64,000 nucleotides of DNA from Butyricicoccus pullicaecorum (GCA_018366035.1 JAGZIW010000009.1:1-64000); one strand, 5' to 3'. Positions 33,974 to 42,710 are shown, counted from the first letter of the stretch. The notes: generated by a model not told the origin, from the sequence alone. Numbers and translations: made by a program.

Positions 33974-34399
33974 ATGGATTTGCATGATTATTTGCATGTG
34001 CGCATGGAGAGCGCAGATATTGGACGGTTGTCCAGTCTGGCGCTTGCGCATGTGGGAGACTGCGTGTATGAAATGCTGACACGTGGGCGATTGGTAAGCA
34101 GTGGCCTTACAACAGCACGCAATCTGCACAGCCATACGGTGGCATTGGTGCGTGCGTCCGCGCAGTATGAGGCGGCACAGTGTATCCTGCCGCTTTTGAC
34201 AGAGGAGGAGCAGGATATTTTTCGCCGTGCACGCAATACTAAGGTGCATGGTGTGCCCAAGGCGGCATCGAAGGCGGAATATGCCTATGCAACCGCTTTG
34301 GAAGCACTCTTTGGCTGGCTGTATCTCAAAGGCGAGTATGAGCGTATCAATGCCCTCTATGATGTGATTGTGAAAGAACAGCCGATTTCCAATAAGTAA
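33974..34399 (+). CDS. mrnC: Mini-ribonuclease III
   Basis: 141 residues, an RNase III catalytic domain without a dsRNA-binding domain. The signature is ALAHVGDCVYEML (about 22-34), with the late acidic motif ALEALFGWLYL. Mini-III matures the 3' and 5' ends of 23S rRNA within ribosome assembly. It starts 12 bp after a GGAAGGGAGAG site and seems monocistronic. Usually near cysS in Bacilli, but not here. Confidence 0.93.
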   Translation: MDLHDYLHVRMESADIGRLSSLALAHVGDCVYEMLTRGRLVSSGLTTARNLHSHTVALVRASAQYEAAQCILPLLTEEEQDIFRRARNTKVHGVPKAASKAEYAYATALEALFGWLYLKGEYERINALYDVIVKEQPISNK

Positions 34400-34454
34400 A
34401 GAGGGGCAGAGCGGTCTGCATTGTTTTGTATACCGTTCGGTCCCTCCTGCGGGG

Positions 34455-34565
34455 TTATCGGCAGTTCTGCATGGAATCGCTCTGATTCTGGAAAGAATCA
34501 GACTTCTTCTGCTCTGCCTGCTGACCCTGCTTCTTATTTGCTGCCTTTGGATTATTCTTAGCCAT
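34455..34565 (-). CDS. Small 36-residue hydrophilic protein
   Basis: Minus-strand ATG 34565, with AAAGAGGTGA a good distance before it, encodes 36 residues rich in Asn, Gln, Lys and Ser (MAKNNPKAANKKQGQQAEQK then KSDSFQNQSDSM, ending QNCR). There is no hydrophobic part. It has the form of small Clostridia proteins of unknown role, and RNA- or protein-binding is conceivable. No clear terminator follows; an imperfect stem lies near 34420. Confidence 0.55.
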   Translation of the reverse strand: MAKNNPKAANKKQGQQAEQKKSDSFQNQSDSMQNCR

Positions 34566-34648
34566 TGAAAATCACCTCTTTCTGATGTGCTGTTGCTAGT
34601 ATGAACGGAAAACACACAGACTATGCAATAAATTTTTATAGGCAGACC

Positions 34649-34677
34649 TTGAAACTCACGGAAATATTTGATAAAAT
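34649..34677 (+). promoter_or_regulatory. Promoter of the yebC gene
   Basis: TTGAAA (34649-34654), 17 bp spacer, TAAAAT (34672-34677), 45 bp before ATG 34722. Confidence 0.65.
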
Positions 34678-34721
34678 CCTAAAGGATAACACGATTTATA
34701 TGGAAAAGGAGAATAGATATC

Positions 34722-35465
34722 ATGTCCGGACATTCCAAGTGGCATAATATTGCCAAGCGTAAGGGCGCAAATGATGCAAAAAAAGCGAAAATTTTCACAA
34801 AAATCGGTCGTGAAATGGCAATCGCGATCAAAGAAGGCGGATCCCCGAATCCGGATATCAATGGACGTCTGCGCGATGTCATTGCAAAAGCAAAGGCAAA
34901 TAATATGCCGAATGACAACATTAAGCGCATGTTGGACAAGTATTCTGGTGCGAATGGCAATGTAGAATATGAGGCAATCAACTATGAGGGCTATGGTGTT
35001 GGCGGTGTTGCAGTCATCGTCGAGACATTGACCGACAACCGCAACCGTACTGCCGCAGATGTGCGTCATCTGCTCGACAAGTATGGTGCGGGCATGGGTG
35101 CAACCGGCTGTGTTGGCTGGCAGTTTGACCAGAAGGGTGTTATGATTATCGAGCGCGAGGAGCTTGATGAAGATGAAACCATGATGCTGGCACTAGATGC
35201 AGGAGCAGAGGATTTTCAGGCAGATGAGGAAACCTTTACGATTTATACCGCTCCAGCGGACTTTGGTACAGTGCGTGAGGCACTCGAGAATAATGGAATG
35301 CACTTTGTAGAGGCTGAAGTGGAAATGGTTCCGCAGAACTATATCCGTCTGGAGTCTGTTGAGGATATGGAGAAGATGCGCAAGCTGCTTGATAACCTTG
35401 AGGACAATGATGACGTACAGTCCGTCTGGCACAACTGGGAGAATGAGGACGAATTTGAGGGCTGA
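34722..35465 (+). CDS. yebC: YebC/PmpR-family protein
   Basis: 247 residues. The strongly conserved opening MSGHSKWHNIAKRKGANDAKK is followed by the three-domain YebC fold. Members act as transcription regulators, and recent work also links YebC proteins to relief of ribosome stalling at proline runs. The sequence alone cannot choose. AAAAGGAG precedes the ATG. Monocistronic, with a strong terminator. Confidence 0.95.
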   Translation: MSGHSKWHNIAKRKGANDAKKAKIFTKIGREMAIAIKEGGSPNPDINGRLRDVIAKAKANNMPNDNIKRMLDKYSGANGNVEYEAINYEGYGVGGVAVIVETLTDNRNRTAADVRHLLDKYGAGMGATGCVGWQFDQKGVMIIEREELDEDETMMLALDAGAEDFQADEETFTIYTAPADFGTVREALENNGMHFVEAEVEMVPQNYIRLESVEDMEKMRKLLDNLEDNDDVQSVWHNWENEDEFEG

Positions 35466-35468
35466 GCC

Positions 35469-35503
35469 ATAAAAAAACGAGGGAAATTTCCCTCGTTTTT
35501 TTA
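35469..35503. terminator. Bidirectional terminator
   Basis: AAAAAACGAGGGAAA / TTTCCCTCGTTTTTT, A-run before and T-run after, between convergent genes. Confidence 0.92.
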
Positions 35504-36799
35504 ATTTTCCGTGTTGGGTATTTTTTTGTATGCCAGATATCGGAGAATAAGTGCAATACAAGCCATCAGGATCTGCGCCACCGGGGTTGCGATCCAGACA
35601 CCTTCGAGATTGAAAAAATGCGGCAGGATTAAGAGCGCAACTGCCATGATTACCGGCTCTCCATAGACCATAACGTAAGCAAAACGGTCGAGGTTAATGG
35701 AGTAAAAATAGGAAATGGTGACGCGCACAATGGCAATTGCCGGATATCCAATTGCAATGACACAGAGCACATGCTTGACTATCGAAGCGGCATCTGGTGA
35801 GGAGCCAAAAATGGCAGGGAACCACGCCCGTCCAAAAACGGTCAGCAGCGCAAAGGCAATCGAAAGCCCAAGAGCAATCCGGTAGGCAAGCTTACGGATA
35901 AAGTGCAAATCTTTGATGCGGGATTCCCCGAAATAAAGGCTCATAGTTGGCTGGCTGCCGTCGCCAACACCCTGTAAAACCAGTTGGATAACGACCGCGA
36001 CATAACTTGCAACTGCGTAGGCGGCAACTGCAAGCTCTCCGCCATATCGAACTGCGCCAAGATTGACAAGCATGATGACAAGATTGGGGGACATGGTCAG
36101 ACCAAAGGGGGAAATGCCTGTGGTGATAATGCGTGAAACCGCCCAGCCTTGTGGAATGAACAGCTTTCGTGGGATATTATGCTCAGTGATAATCAGCATG
36201 ATGAGACATAAAATCGCGGTAACACCCTGTCCCAAGATGGTTGCGAGACCAGCGCCTGCCATTCCCATGCCGCCGCTGATTAGCACGGCATCTAAAATAA
36301 TGTTGGTGATAAAACCAGCCATCATGGCAAACATGGCAAACATGGAACGGTTGAGGTTACGGAATACCGGAGCAAGTCCGGTCGAAAATACCTGAAAGGC
36401 AGTGCCCAGAATAATCATGCGGATATATTCCAGTCCACAGTCATAGACCGCACCGGTAGCACCAAACAGGCGCAACAGATAGGGGTGAAGCGGCCATAAA
36501 ATCAGCAGCAGTGCAATCGTTGCAAGAAACAGCATGGATATCGTCGTACCCAGAAAACGCTGGCGCTGGTCATCTTCTCCTCGCCCAAGGCTGATGGACA
36601 TGTGAATGGAGCCACCCATACCAATGCCTGTGCCAACCGCTTGCAGAAGGGCGGTCATTGGATAGGCGATATTGATTCCGGCAAGTCCGCTGTCTCCGAT
36701 ATATTGCCCGACAAAGAAACCGTCTACGATTGCATAAATACCGGAAAAGGCGAATGCAAGTACTGCGGGCAGCATTGTGAACAGATAAGATCGAATCAA
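35501..36799 (-). CDS. MATE-family efflux transporter
   Basis: 432 residues from TTG 36799 (GGGAGG 7 nt upstream), with about twelve membrane helices arranged as two homologous halves. The first helix covers about 5-28 and includes FSGIYAIVDGFFVGQYIG, a typical MATE signature. These proteins export cationic or metabolite substrates in exchange for Na+ or H+. The substrate cannot be read. A glycine-riboswitch-like element with a terminator lies 120-210 bp upstream on the same strand, so expression may be ligand-controlled. Confidence 0.9.
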   Translation of the reverse strand: MIRSYLFTMLPAVLAFAFSGIYAIVDGFFVGQYIGDSGLAGINIAYPMTALLQAVGTGIGMGGSIHMSISLGRGEDDQRQRFLGTTISMLFLATIALLLILWPLHPYLLRLFGATGAVYDCGLEYIRMIILGTAFQVFSTGLAPVFRNLNRSMFAMFAMMAGFITNIILDAVLISGGMGMAGAGLATILGQGVTAILCLIMLIITEHNIPRKLFIPQGWAVSRIITTGISPFGLTMSPNLVIMLVNLGAVRYGGELAVAAYAVASYVAVVIQLVLQGVGDGSQPTMSLYFGESRIKDLHFIRKLAYRIALGLSIAFALLTVFGRAWFPAIFGSSPDAASIVKHVLCVIAIGYPAIAIVRVTISYFYSINLDRFAYVMVYGEPVIMAVALLILPHFFNLEGVWIATPVAQILMACIALILRYLAYKKIPNTEN

Positions 36800-36915
36800 T
36801 GTTGTTCCTCCCTTTTCTTTTGATACGTTATGCCTAACCGGAAAATTGTATCATGTAGGCAGATACTTGTCAAGTAATTGTATTTTGCATCAAAAAGCAA
36901 AAATTTTGGGTGGGA

Positions 36916-37010
36916 AATATCAGAAAAAAAGGGTGCGGCGAATTGCCGCGCCCTTTGGGTGCCTGAGAGGATCAGTGGTGCCTGTGGAATAGAATTCTCC
37001 AGCCATGTTT
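36916..37010 (-). promoter_or_regulatory. Glycine-riboswitch-like leader with terminator
   Basis: Read on the minus strand, GGCTGGAGA (about 37003-36995) is followed by ACAGGCACC and then CTCTCAGGCACCC, as in the conserved core of glycine aptamers. A hairpin GGGCGCGGC / GCCGCACCC (one mismatch) and a T-run (36923-36929) follow, like a transcription-termination platform. A second aptamer is not visible and the core is degenerate, so it may be a single or decayed aptamer. It precedes the MATE gene. Confidence 0.4.
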
Positions 37011-37119
37011 GATTTTCTGTAAGATCGATGGCAAACACCCGCATTTGTACGCTCTTTCTTAAAACAATCAACGTGATGTTATGGGTTGCCCTGTGGCATT
37101 GCTTCAAAAGGGACGATGT

Positions 37120-37581
37120 TCAGCTGTTTGGTTCCTGATGCAGCTTGGGAATCCGAAAACTCTGCTCGCCGTTTGCTTCATCACACACGGTTCCCGCCGG
37201 AAAGTAAAGAATGAGATTTCCTTCTTCGTCCACTTCAAACTTTGTGGTTTCATCAATGGTCACATAGTCACTCAACGGTGCATCTTCTGCAATCGGGAAA
37301 TAACGAATCTCTGGATCTTTATCCATGCGGTTGCCCATTTGCATCGTGATGGTTTCTGTCAGATAATCCACATATTCTTCCCCCAGCAGTTCTTCCAGTG
37401 TGACAGTTTTCTGCCCGTCAGGGGAAGCTTGTGCGTCTGGTGTTTTCGTTTCAGTTGTTGTTTGCTGCGATGCAGCTGCCGTGCCACCGTTATTTTCCGC
37501 AGCAGGTGTGCTGCAGGAAGCCAGCATCAGTGTGCTGAGCATCAGGGTCAAAACAGTCAACAGCAAGTTCTTTTTCATCAT
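37120..37581 (-). CDS. Lipoprotein of the sigma-factor locus
   Basis: 153 residues. Signal peptide with lipobox LASC (Cys23), a Thr/Ser/Ala-rich linker (about 27-60), then a compact acidic domain with TVTLEELLGEEYVDYLTETI and an EGNLILYFPAGTV segment. The function is unknown; the C-terminal part could be a small domain of the DUF3298-like kind, but this is weak. ATG 37581 follows AAGGAGG. It lies 90 bp after the anti-sigma gene on the same strand, so it may be a target or partner of that system. Confidence 0.7.
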   Translation of the reverse strand: MMKKNLLLTVLTLMLSTLMLASCSTPAAENNGGTAAASQQTTTETKTPDAQASPDGQKTVTLEELLGEEYVDYLTETITMQMGNRMDKDPEIRYFPIAEDAPLSDYVTIDETTKFEVDEEGNLILYFPAGTVCDEANGEQSFRIPKLHQEPNS

Positions 37582-37671
37582 AAATTCCTCCTTAGTTGTC
37601 TTGCGCTGTAAGTTTTCGGTGCAATCGCATTGACCTATCAATAATCCCGTTTATATCGGAAGATTCAAATG

Positions 37672-38526
37672 TTATTTTTCCGGAATTTCGTCAGCAAGCC
37701 CGCTTTCTACGAGAAGCTTTATATCGCTGCCATATAGCGCTTCTATCGACTGCAGCGCCGCATTGGCTTCAGCTTCGGTCTCATACTGACCAATCGTAAT
37801 AATATACTCACCGCTTTGAGTGCGCAGCTGTGTGGCCTCACCCTGATACCGCTCCGAAAGCAGACCCAGTTCCTCGCCGTATGGAACTGCTTCTGAACGA
37901 AGATAGTAAACCATTTGTTCTGGCTGATACGCGGGGTCGGTATAAAAACGCACAGAAAGCGCACTCGGGTCTGCAAGTTCAGTGATTTCATACGTATAAC
38001 CGCTGTTCAGCACAATGGTAAAGCCATACGCGGAATCGTCCCCGATCATGGTACGGTAGACATCTCGAACCGCTTCGGTTGCGAGCAGACTTTCTTGAAT
38101 CGCCTCATAGTCGAGTGTACGGACACCATGCAGCGTCAAAACGATGCGGTTTGGTGCCAGCAGGTGTGAAACCGTATATACGGGAGCTGTATCCAACTCG
38201 CCGCGGCTGCTTTCAAAGGACAATGTAACTGTCTCTCCGTTCGTCTCCGCTTTCGTATGTACGCCGTCTGTACGTTCTCCGCCGCCTCCTATACGCAGCA
38301 TTCGCACGACACGGCCGACGATTGAAAGCTGAGACGCATAGGCGTAGATCGGTGTTATATTGGCACTCAAGAATGTGATACAGAATACAGCGGCAATACT
38401 GACCGCCCATCGGCGCAGATATTTGCTCCGTTTTTCCCGCGCAGCTTTCTTCATGGAACTCCAGATTATCTGATCCAGATCTTCCGGAATCGGGATCTTA
38501 TCATAATACTTTTTTCCCACGTTCAA
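37672..38526 (-). CDS. Membrane anti-sigma factor, C-terminal SPOR-like domain
   Basis: 284 residues from TTG 38526 (AAAGGAGG 8 nt away). A cytoplasmic N-terminus (about 1-45), one membrane helix (about 46-66; WAVSIAAVFCITFLSANI) and a large outer domain. The end (about 240-275; SGEYIITIGQYETEAEANAAL) has the rhythm of a SPOR or similar repeat. The start overlaps the sigma gene by 26 bp, the usual arrangement for translational coupling of an ECF sigma factor and its inhibitor. The zinc HxxxCxxC motif is absent, so it is a non-ZAS type. Confidence 0.72.
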   Translation of the reverse strand: MNVGKKYYDKIPIPEDLDQIIWSSMKKAAREKRSKYLRRWAVSIAAVFCITFLSANITPIYAYASQLSIVGRVVRMLRIGGGGERTDGVHTKAETNGETVTLSFESSRGELDTAPVYTVSHLLAPNRIVLTLHGVRTLDYEAIQESLLATEAVRDVYRTMIGDDSAYGFTIVLNSGYTYEITELADPSALSVRFYTDPAYQPEQMVYYLRSEAVPYGEELGLLSERYQGEATQLRTQSGEYIITIGQYETEAEANAALQSIEALYGSDIKLLVESGLADEIPEK

Positions 38527-39025
38527 GGTCTGTGCCTCCTTTCTCCAAATATAGCCGCATTTTATGCAAAGCACGGTACAATCTGGATTTTACAGTAGAT
38601 TCTGGTTCCTGCAGAACCTTTGATATCTCAAGGAACGTGTATTCCTCAAAATACCGCAGCGTTACACAAATCCTGTCTTTTTCACTGAGTGCATCGAGGG
38701 CTTTGAATAGATCCATGGAATCTTCTGGAATCAATTCTTTTTCCGGAACAGCCACGACTTCCAATACCGTGTCCTCGCAGAAAATAAGCCGTGACCGCTC
38801 GCGCATTAAATCAATAGCTGCATTAAAAACAATTCGGGTAATCCATGTGTCAAGATACTCTGGCGCTTTCAAGGTATGCAGGCTTTTCAGTCCTCGGTAG
38901 GCTGCTTCTCCCACAATATCCAGCGCATCATGCTCGTTTTTCGCGTAGGAGTACGCAATCCGGTAGTATTTTTCTTTTTTAGATTGAAATACTTGTGCAA
39001 ATTGCGTTTGACTTATGCCCACCAC
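38501..39025 (-). CDS. ECF-type RNA polymerase sigma factor
   Basis: 174 residues from GTG 39025, preceded by AAGGGGAG. Region 2 (about 12-75; YYRIAYSYAKNEHDALDIV, then WITRIVFNAAIDLMR) and region 4 (about 110-160; LSEKDRICVTLRYFEEYTFLEISKVL plus the HTH ESTVKSRLYRALHKMR) are visible; the two are joined by a short linker as in ECF factors. It would direct RNA polymerase to a set of stress promoters, held inactive by the overlapping anti-sigma factor. Confidence 0.9.
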   Translation of the reverse strand: MVGISQTQFAQVFQSKKEKYYRIAYSYAKNEHDALDIVGEAAYRGLKSLHTLKAPEYLDTWITRIVFNAAIDLMRERSRLIFCEDTVLEVVAVPEKELIPEDSMDLFKALDALSEKDRICVTLRYFEEYTFLEISKVLQEPESTVKSRLYRALHKMRLYLEKGGTDLERGKKVL

Positions 39026-39077
39026 GCATCTCCCCTTTCTCTGTTCGCAGACAAATACCCACTCGGTATCGTGTCTC

Positions 39078-39107
39078 CTTATATCTATTAGACGTTCTAT
39101 TCTGCAA
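39078..39107 (-). promoter_or_regulatory. Possible promoter of the sigma factor operon
   Basis: Minus strand TTGCAG (39102-39107), 18 bp spacer, TATAAG (39078-39083), 53 bp upstream of GTG 39025. A separate ECF-type promoter for autoregulation was not recognised. The rest of 39119-39518 is intergenic, and I see no gene in it. Confidence 0.4.
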
Positions 39108-39518
39108 AAACGACGCACTCTGTTAAAAAAATTTGCTGCCCGACCAGAGCGGTGACGCAGAATAGGAAAAAACAGGATAGAAACAATGGAGCAGGTGGGA
39201 TAGCCATACCTTAATATATTGATTGAAAAGAGTCAAATAGGGTGTGTGATACCACACCACTTCCCGCCCGAACGTATCTTCAGATACAGACCGCAGTATG
39301 CAGATTTTTCTGCAAATTACTTTCTAGTGCATTACGTTCACCTCCATGGAATTTTGTTTGTGGTTTTATATGTTCAGCATACCATTTTTGTACAAAAAAG
39401 AAAGTAACAGCTTAAGGGAATGTGCAGTTTGCTGGATAAGGGTGCGCTGTTCAAATAGAATAGAATCTGCTATACTGGAAACAAATCCATATTTATAAAA
39501 GATGAGAGGTGAAGGACT

Positions 39519-40673
39519 TTGCAGGATACCTTATTTTATCGTGATGCCTATGTGCGCGCCTTTGATGCGGTTGTAGTAGACTGTAAGCCGTCTGTGCAGG
39601 GGGCTGAGGTTGTCTTATCAGATACTGCATTTTATCCGGAGGGCGGCGGACAGTCGGGAGATACCGGAACGCTTAGTGGCGTGCGGGTATGGGATACCAA
39701 GGAAAAAGAGGGGCGTATCGTACATTTTTGTGATGCCCCGCTGCCAGTTGGGAACACTGTTCATGGTGAACTGGATTGGGAGCGCCGGTTTCGGCACATG
39801 CAGTCGCATACCGGAGAGCATATTTTTTCGGGTATTGCGCATGCGCTCTATGGCTGTGAGAATGTGGGTTTCCATATGAGTTTGGACTGTGTTACGATTG
39901 ACTTCGATCGTGCCCTGACTGCCGAGCAGGTTGCTGAAATTGAGCGGCAGACAAATGCGGCGGTATTTGCCGATGTGCCGACGGTTGTGCAGTATCCGAC
40001 TCCTGAGGTCTTGCAGACCTTAGAGTATCGCAGTAAGAAGGAGTTGACGGGAACGGTGCGATTGGTGGAGGCTGGCGGTCGGGACCTGTGTGCGTGCTGT
40101 GGACTGCATGTTGCGAGAAGTGGAGAAGTCGGGTGCGTCAAAGTAGGCATACAGACTCCGCATCGCGGCGGAATCCGTATGACGCTGCGTATCGGTTGGG
40201 ACGCGCTGCACGATTATCACCAAAGGCAAAAGCAGACCACAGATATTTCCCACCTTTTATCTGCTAAGCCAGATGAAATCGTGGAGGCCGTACAGAGAAT
40301 GACAGAGCAGAATGATGCCTATAAGGCGCAGGTGATTGCGCTGCATGATGAAATCTTTCGCTTACGGGCGCAGGCACTTCCCAAGGGAACCCACAAGCTG
40401 TGGCAGTTTGCCGAAGGGCTGACTCCGGTGGAAACCAGACGTTTTGCCGATGTTCTGGCAGGGCAGACAGAATGGGCAGCTGTATTCACAGATACGGGAG
40501 AAAATAATTGGCAATATGCAGTTTGCAGTCATACGCTGGACATGCGCGTTCTCTGCAAGGCGCTGAATACAACATTTCATGGACATGGCGGCGGGAAACC
40601 TGCGGTGGTGCAGGGCGCAATCCATGCGACACGTGCGCAAATTGAAGCGTTTTGTGAGGAATATATGTTGTAA
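39519..40673 (+). CDS. AlaX-type alanyl-tRNA editing protein with DHHA1 domain
   Basis: 384 residues from TTG 39519 (AGAGGTGAAGG upstream). The N-terminal part resembles the beta-barrel start of AlaRS editing domains (TAFYPEGGGQSGDTG). The zinc-binding HTGEH is at 97-101, and a CCGLH motif near 195 completes the site. The C-terminal region has a DHHA1-type GGGKP near 362. The enzyme removes serine or glycine from mischarged tRNA-Ala, in the cytoplasm. All ligands are present. It is followed 15 bp later by a DUF1653 gene. Confidence 0.88.
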   Translation: MQDTLFYRDAYVRAFDAVVVDCKPSVQGAEVVLSDTAFYPEGGGQSGDTGTLSGVRVWDTKEKEGRIVHFCDAPLPVGNTVHGELDWERRFRHMQSHTGEHIFSGIAHALYGCENVGFHMSLDCVTIDFDRALTAEQVAEIERQTNAAVFADVPTVVQYPTPEVLQTLEYRSKKELTGTVRLVEAGGRDLCACCGLHVARSGEVGCVKVGIQTPHRGGIRMTLRIGWDALHDYHQRQKQTTDISHLLSAKPDEIVEAVQRMTEQNDAYKAQVIALHDEIFRLRAQALPKGTHKLWQFAEGLTPVETRRFADVLAGQTEWAAVFTDTGENNWQYAVCSHTLDMRVLCKALNTTFHGHGGGKPAVVQGAIHATRAQIEAFCEEYML

Positions 40674-40688
40674 GGAGGAAACTGGCAG

Positions 40689-40919
40689 ATGCGTGAAATT
40701 TATTCAGGGCGGCGTTACCGCCATTTTAAGGGGAATTTATATCAGGTTATATTGATTGCGCGCCACTCGGAAACACAGGAACCGATGGTCGTATATCAAG
40801 CGCTCTATGGAGACTATGGCTTTTATGTTAGGCCGTATAATATGTTTGCGAGTGCTGTGGACCGTGAAAAATATCCAGAGGCGGAGCAGGAATATCGCTT
40901 TGCCCTTGTTGAGGACTAA
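40689..40919 (+). CDS. DUF1653 small protein
   Basis: 76 residues, a single DUF1653 domain: GRRYRHFKGNLYQVI near the start and YGDYGFYVRP with FAVDREKYP-like ending. The family is widespread in Clostridia and Proteobacteria and has no assigned function. It is likely cotranscribed with the AlaX-type gene (15 bp gap, AAGGAGG between) and ends at a terminator. Confidence 0.88.
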   Translation: MREIYSGRRYRHFKGNLYQVILIARHSETQEPMVVYQALYGDYGFYVRPYNMFASAVDREKYPEAEQEYRFALVED

Positions 40920-40966
40920 AAAACCGCCGCAAAGAGCTTGTGCTGCTCTGTGCGGCGGTTTCTCTT
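40919..40966. terminator. Bidirectional terminator
   Basis: AAACCGCCGCA-aagagc pairs with gctct-TGTGCGGCGGTTT, between the convergent genes DUF1653 and 40965-41405. Confidence 0.88.
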
Positions 40967-41405
40967 ATTTGGTTTCATCAAGCGGAATTTCTTCCTTTTC
41001 CTCGGGGACGGTATCAGGTTCTTGGGGCGCTTTTTCAACGATGGGGATTTCCTCTGCCTCGAAAGGAACCTCGTCTGACTGTGGCTGTTTGGCAGAGGTG
41101 TTTTGGGGCTTGTCGGAGCTGTCTGTCGAGGAATCCATAATATCGTCTTTCATTTGTGCCAAACGCAGATTGTTTTCTGCGATGCGCAGCTGACATGCAC
41201 GGATACGGTCACACTCTGTGGCAAATGCCGCATCTGGCGCATCACCATACAGTTCAAAGTACATTTTACCGATTGCAAGATATGCACGGCGCATAGCGTC
41301 CTCATCTGCCATGTTGTCGGTTTTGAGTTTTGCGATTGCCACACCGCTTTGCATCATTTCGGTTGCTTTTCCGCGCAAATCATCTAATTTATCGAGTAGA
41401 GCCAT
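40965..41405 (-). CDS. Helical protein with acidic Pro-rich tail, unknown function
   Basis: 146 residues from ATG 41405 (GGAGG upstream). The first 90 are helical (KLDDLRGKATEMMQSG, AYLAIGKMYFELYG, ENNLRLAQMKDDIM) and look like a coiled-coil/helical hairpin. The remaining 55 are low-complexity and rich in Glu, Pro, Asp and Ser. Similar small proteins occur in Oscillospirales beside zinc-ribbon genes, but I do not recognise a family. No hydrophobic segment is present, so it is probably cytoplasmic. Confidence 0.6.
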   Translation of the reverse strand: MALLDKLDDLRGKATEMMQSGVAIAKLKTDNMADEDAMRRAYLAIGKMYFELYGDAPDAAFATECDRIRACQLRIAENNLRLAQMKDDIMDSSTDSSDKPQNTSAKQPQSDEVPFEAEEIPIVEKAPQEPDTVPEEKEEIPLDETK

Positions 41406-41550
41406 AAAGCCAGCCTCCAATCAAAGTTTCTTATAAGCTATTGTACATGGGTTTGTAGAAAACGTCAAACAAAAAGTGACAAGTACATAAAAAATTAACA
41501 AATTGCATAAAAGAATGGTCGAAAAATGGGGAATTGTCACGGACTGTTGG

Positions 41551-41579
41551 TTGCAAAGGAGAACAGTGTATGGTATGCT
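41551..41579 (+). promoter_or_regulatory. Promoter of the LacI-family gene
   Basis: TTGCAA (41551-41556), 17 bp spacer, TATGCT (41574-41579). Confidence 0.6.
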
Positions 41580-41618
41580 AACAAAAAGGTGTTTGGCAGT
41601 ATTTTCACAAACTGGAAA

Positions 41619-41632
41619 TGTGCACGGGCACA
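41619..41632 (+). promoter_or_regulatory. LacI-type operator 1
   Basis: TGTGCACGGGCACA, a near-perfect palindrome with the central CG typical of LacI-family sites. It lies about 33 bp after the predicted transcription start, in the leader of the repressor gene, so binding would act as a roadblock (autorepression). Two similar sites are found upstream of the symporter. Confidence 0.65.
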
Positions 41633-41669
41633 CAAAGAGAGAGCTGGAGAGGAAAAGGATAGAGAGAAT

Positions 41670-42689
41670 ATGGCAGTTACTTTGCGGCAGATAGCAGAAT
41701 TTGCAGGGGTTTCTCGCGGAACCGTAGATCGTGTCATTAACAATCGTGGGCATGTAAATGAGGAAGTGGAGGCGCGTGTTCGACAGATTGCAGCCGAATT
41801 GGGCTATGAGCCGAATCCGGTAGGACGTGCCTTGGCACGCGCCAAAACAAACCTGAAAATTGGTTTTTTGATACAGTCGGTAGAAACACCAACCATGCAG
41901 ACTGTGGCAAAGGGGGCAGAACAGGCGGCCGCAGCCCTAAAGGCACAGGGGGTAGAGGTACTGATTCGAAAGCTGGAGTCCCTTGGAGAACGGCGTGAGC
42001 TGGACGCCATTGAAGCACTTGTGAAAGAGGGAATCAAAGGCCTTGCAGTCACTCCCAGCGATTCGCAGGCAGTCTGTGAAGTGCTCGATCAGGTGGTTGA
42101 ACAGGGAATTCCAGTTGTGACGGTCAATAGTGATGCACCGCGCAGCAAACGAATGTGTTTTGTAGGGATAGATAATAGCCGCGGCGGACGTATAGCGGCG
42201 GGACTTGCGCGTTCTATGCTGCCGGCTGGCGGCAAGATGCTTGCGCTGTCTGCGCACCCCAACAATCATGGACATCGTGCGAGATATTTAAGCTTTGCTG
42301 AGGAATTGTCAAAGATTGCGCCGGATATTGAGCTTTTACCCTTACAGCATTGCTTTAATCGGGACGATTACGCCTATGAACTGACACTCCGTGCGCTGGA
42401 GGAAAATCCGGATCTCGATGTGATTTATGTAACGGCGCATGGACAGCATGGGGTATGCTGTGCAATTGAGAAAGCCGCACGGCATGTACGGGTGATTGCC
42501 TACGATGTAACTCCACAGAACTGTATCGATCTGATGGAGGGAAAAATTGAGTTTGTCATTGACCAGAATGCATTTGTGCAGGGAACACAGCCAATCGAAC
42601 TGTTATATCGCTGTCTGATTGGTGGGGAACAGCCGGAAGCACCAGAAATGTACACGGATATTCTCATAAAAACACGATATAATATCTAA
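41670..42689 (+). CDS. LacI-family transcriptional regulator
   Basis: 339 residues from ATG 41670 (GGAAAAGGAT upstream); longer frames contain the operator. The HTH is at about 4-24 (TLRQIAEFAGVSRGTVDRVI), followed by the hinge (LGYEPNPVGRAL) and a periplasmic-binding-type ligand domain (about 60-335) with VVTVNSDAPRSKRM and a D-D-Y core. Its ligand is probably a sugar or polyol. It controls itself and the symporter 400 bp downstream, judged from shared operators. Confidence 0.9.
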   Translation: MAVTLRQIAEFAGVSRGTVDRVINNRGHVNEEVEARVRQIAAELGYEPNPVGRALARAKTNLKIGFLIQSVETPTMQTVAKGAEQAAAALKAQGVEVLIRKLESLGERRELDAIEALVKEGIKGLAVTPSDSQAVCEVLDQVVEQGIPVVTVNSDAPRSKRMCFVGIDNSRGGRIAAGLARSMLPAGGKMLALSAHPNNHGHRARYLSFAEELSKIAPDIELLPLQHCFNRDDYAYELTLRALEENPDLDVIYVTAHGQHGVCCAIEKAARHVRVIAYDVTPQNCIDLMEGKIEFVIDQNAFVQGTQPIELLYRCLIGGEQPEAPEMYTDILIKTRYNI

Positions 42690-42710
42690 CACAGTATAAC
42701 AATATGCACA

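Noticed and set aside
36796..37107. 103-codon minus-strand frame between the lipoprotein and MATE genes
   Set aside because: It runs over the riboswitch-like element and its terminator, and has no clear ribosome binding site.
39219..39407. 62-codon plus-strand frame upstream of the AlaX-type gene
   Set aside because: No ribosome binding site and no recognisable feature.
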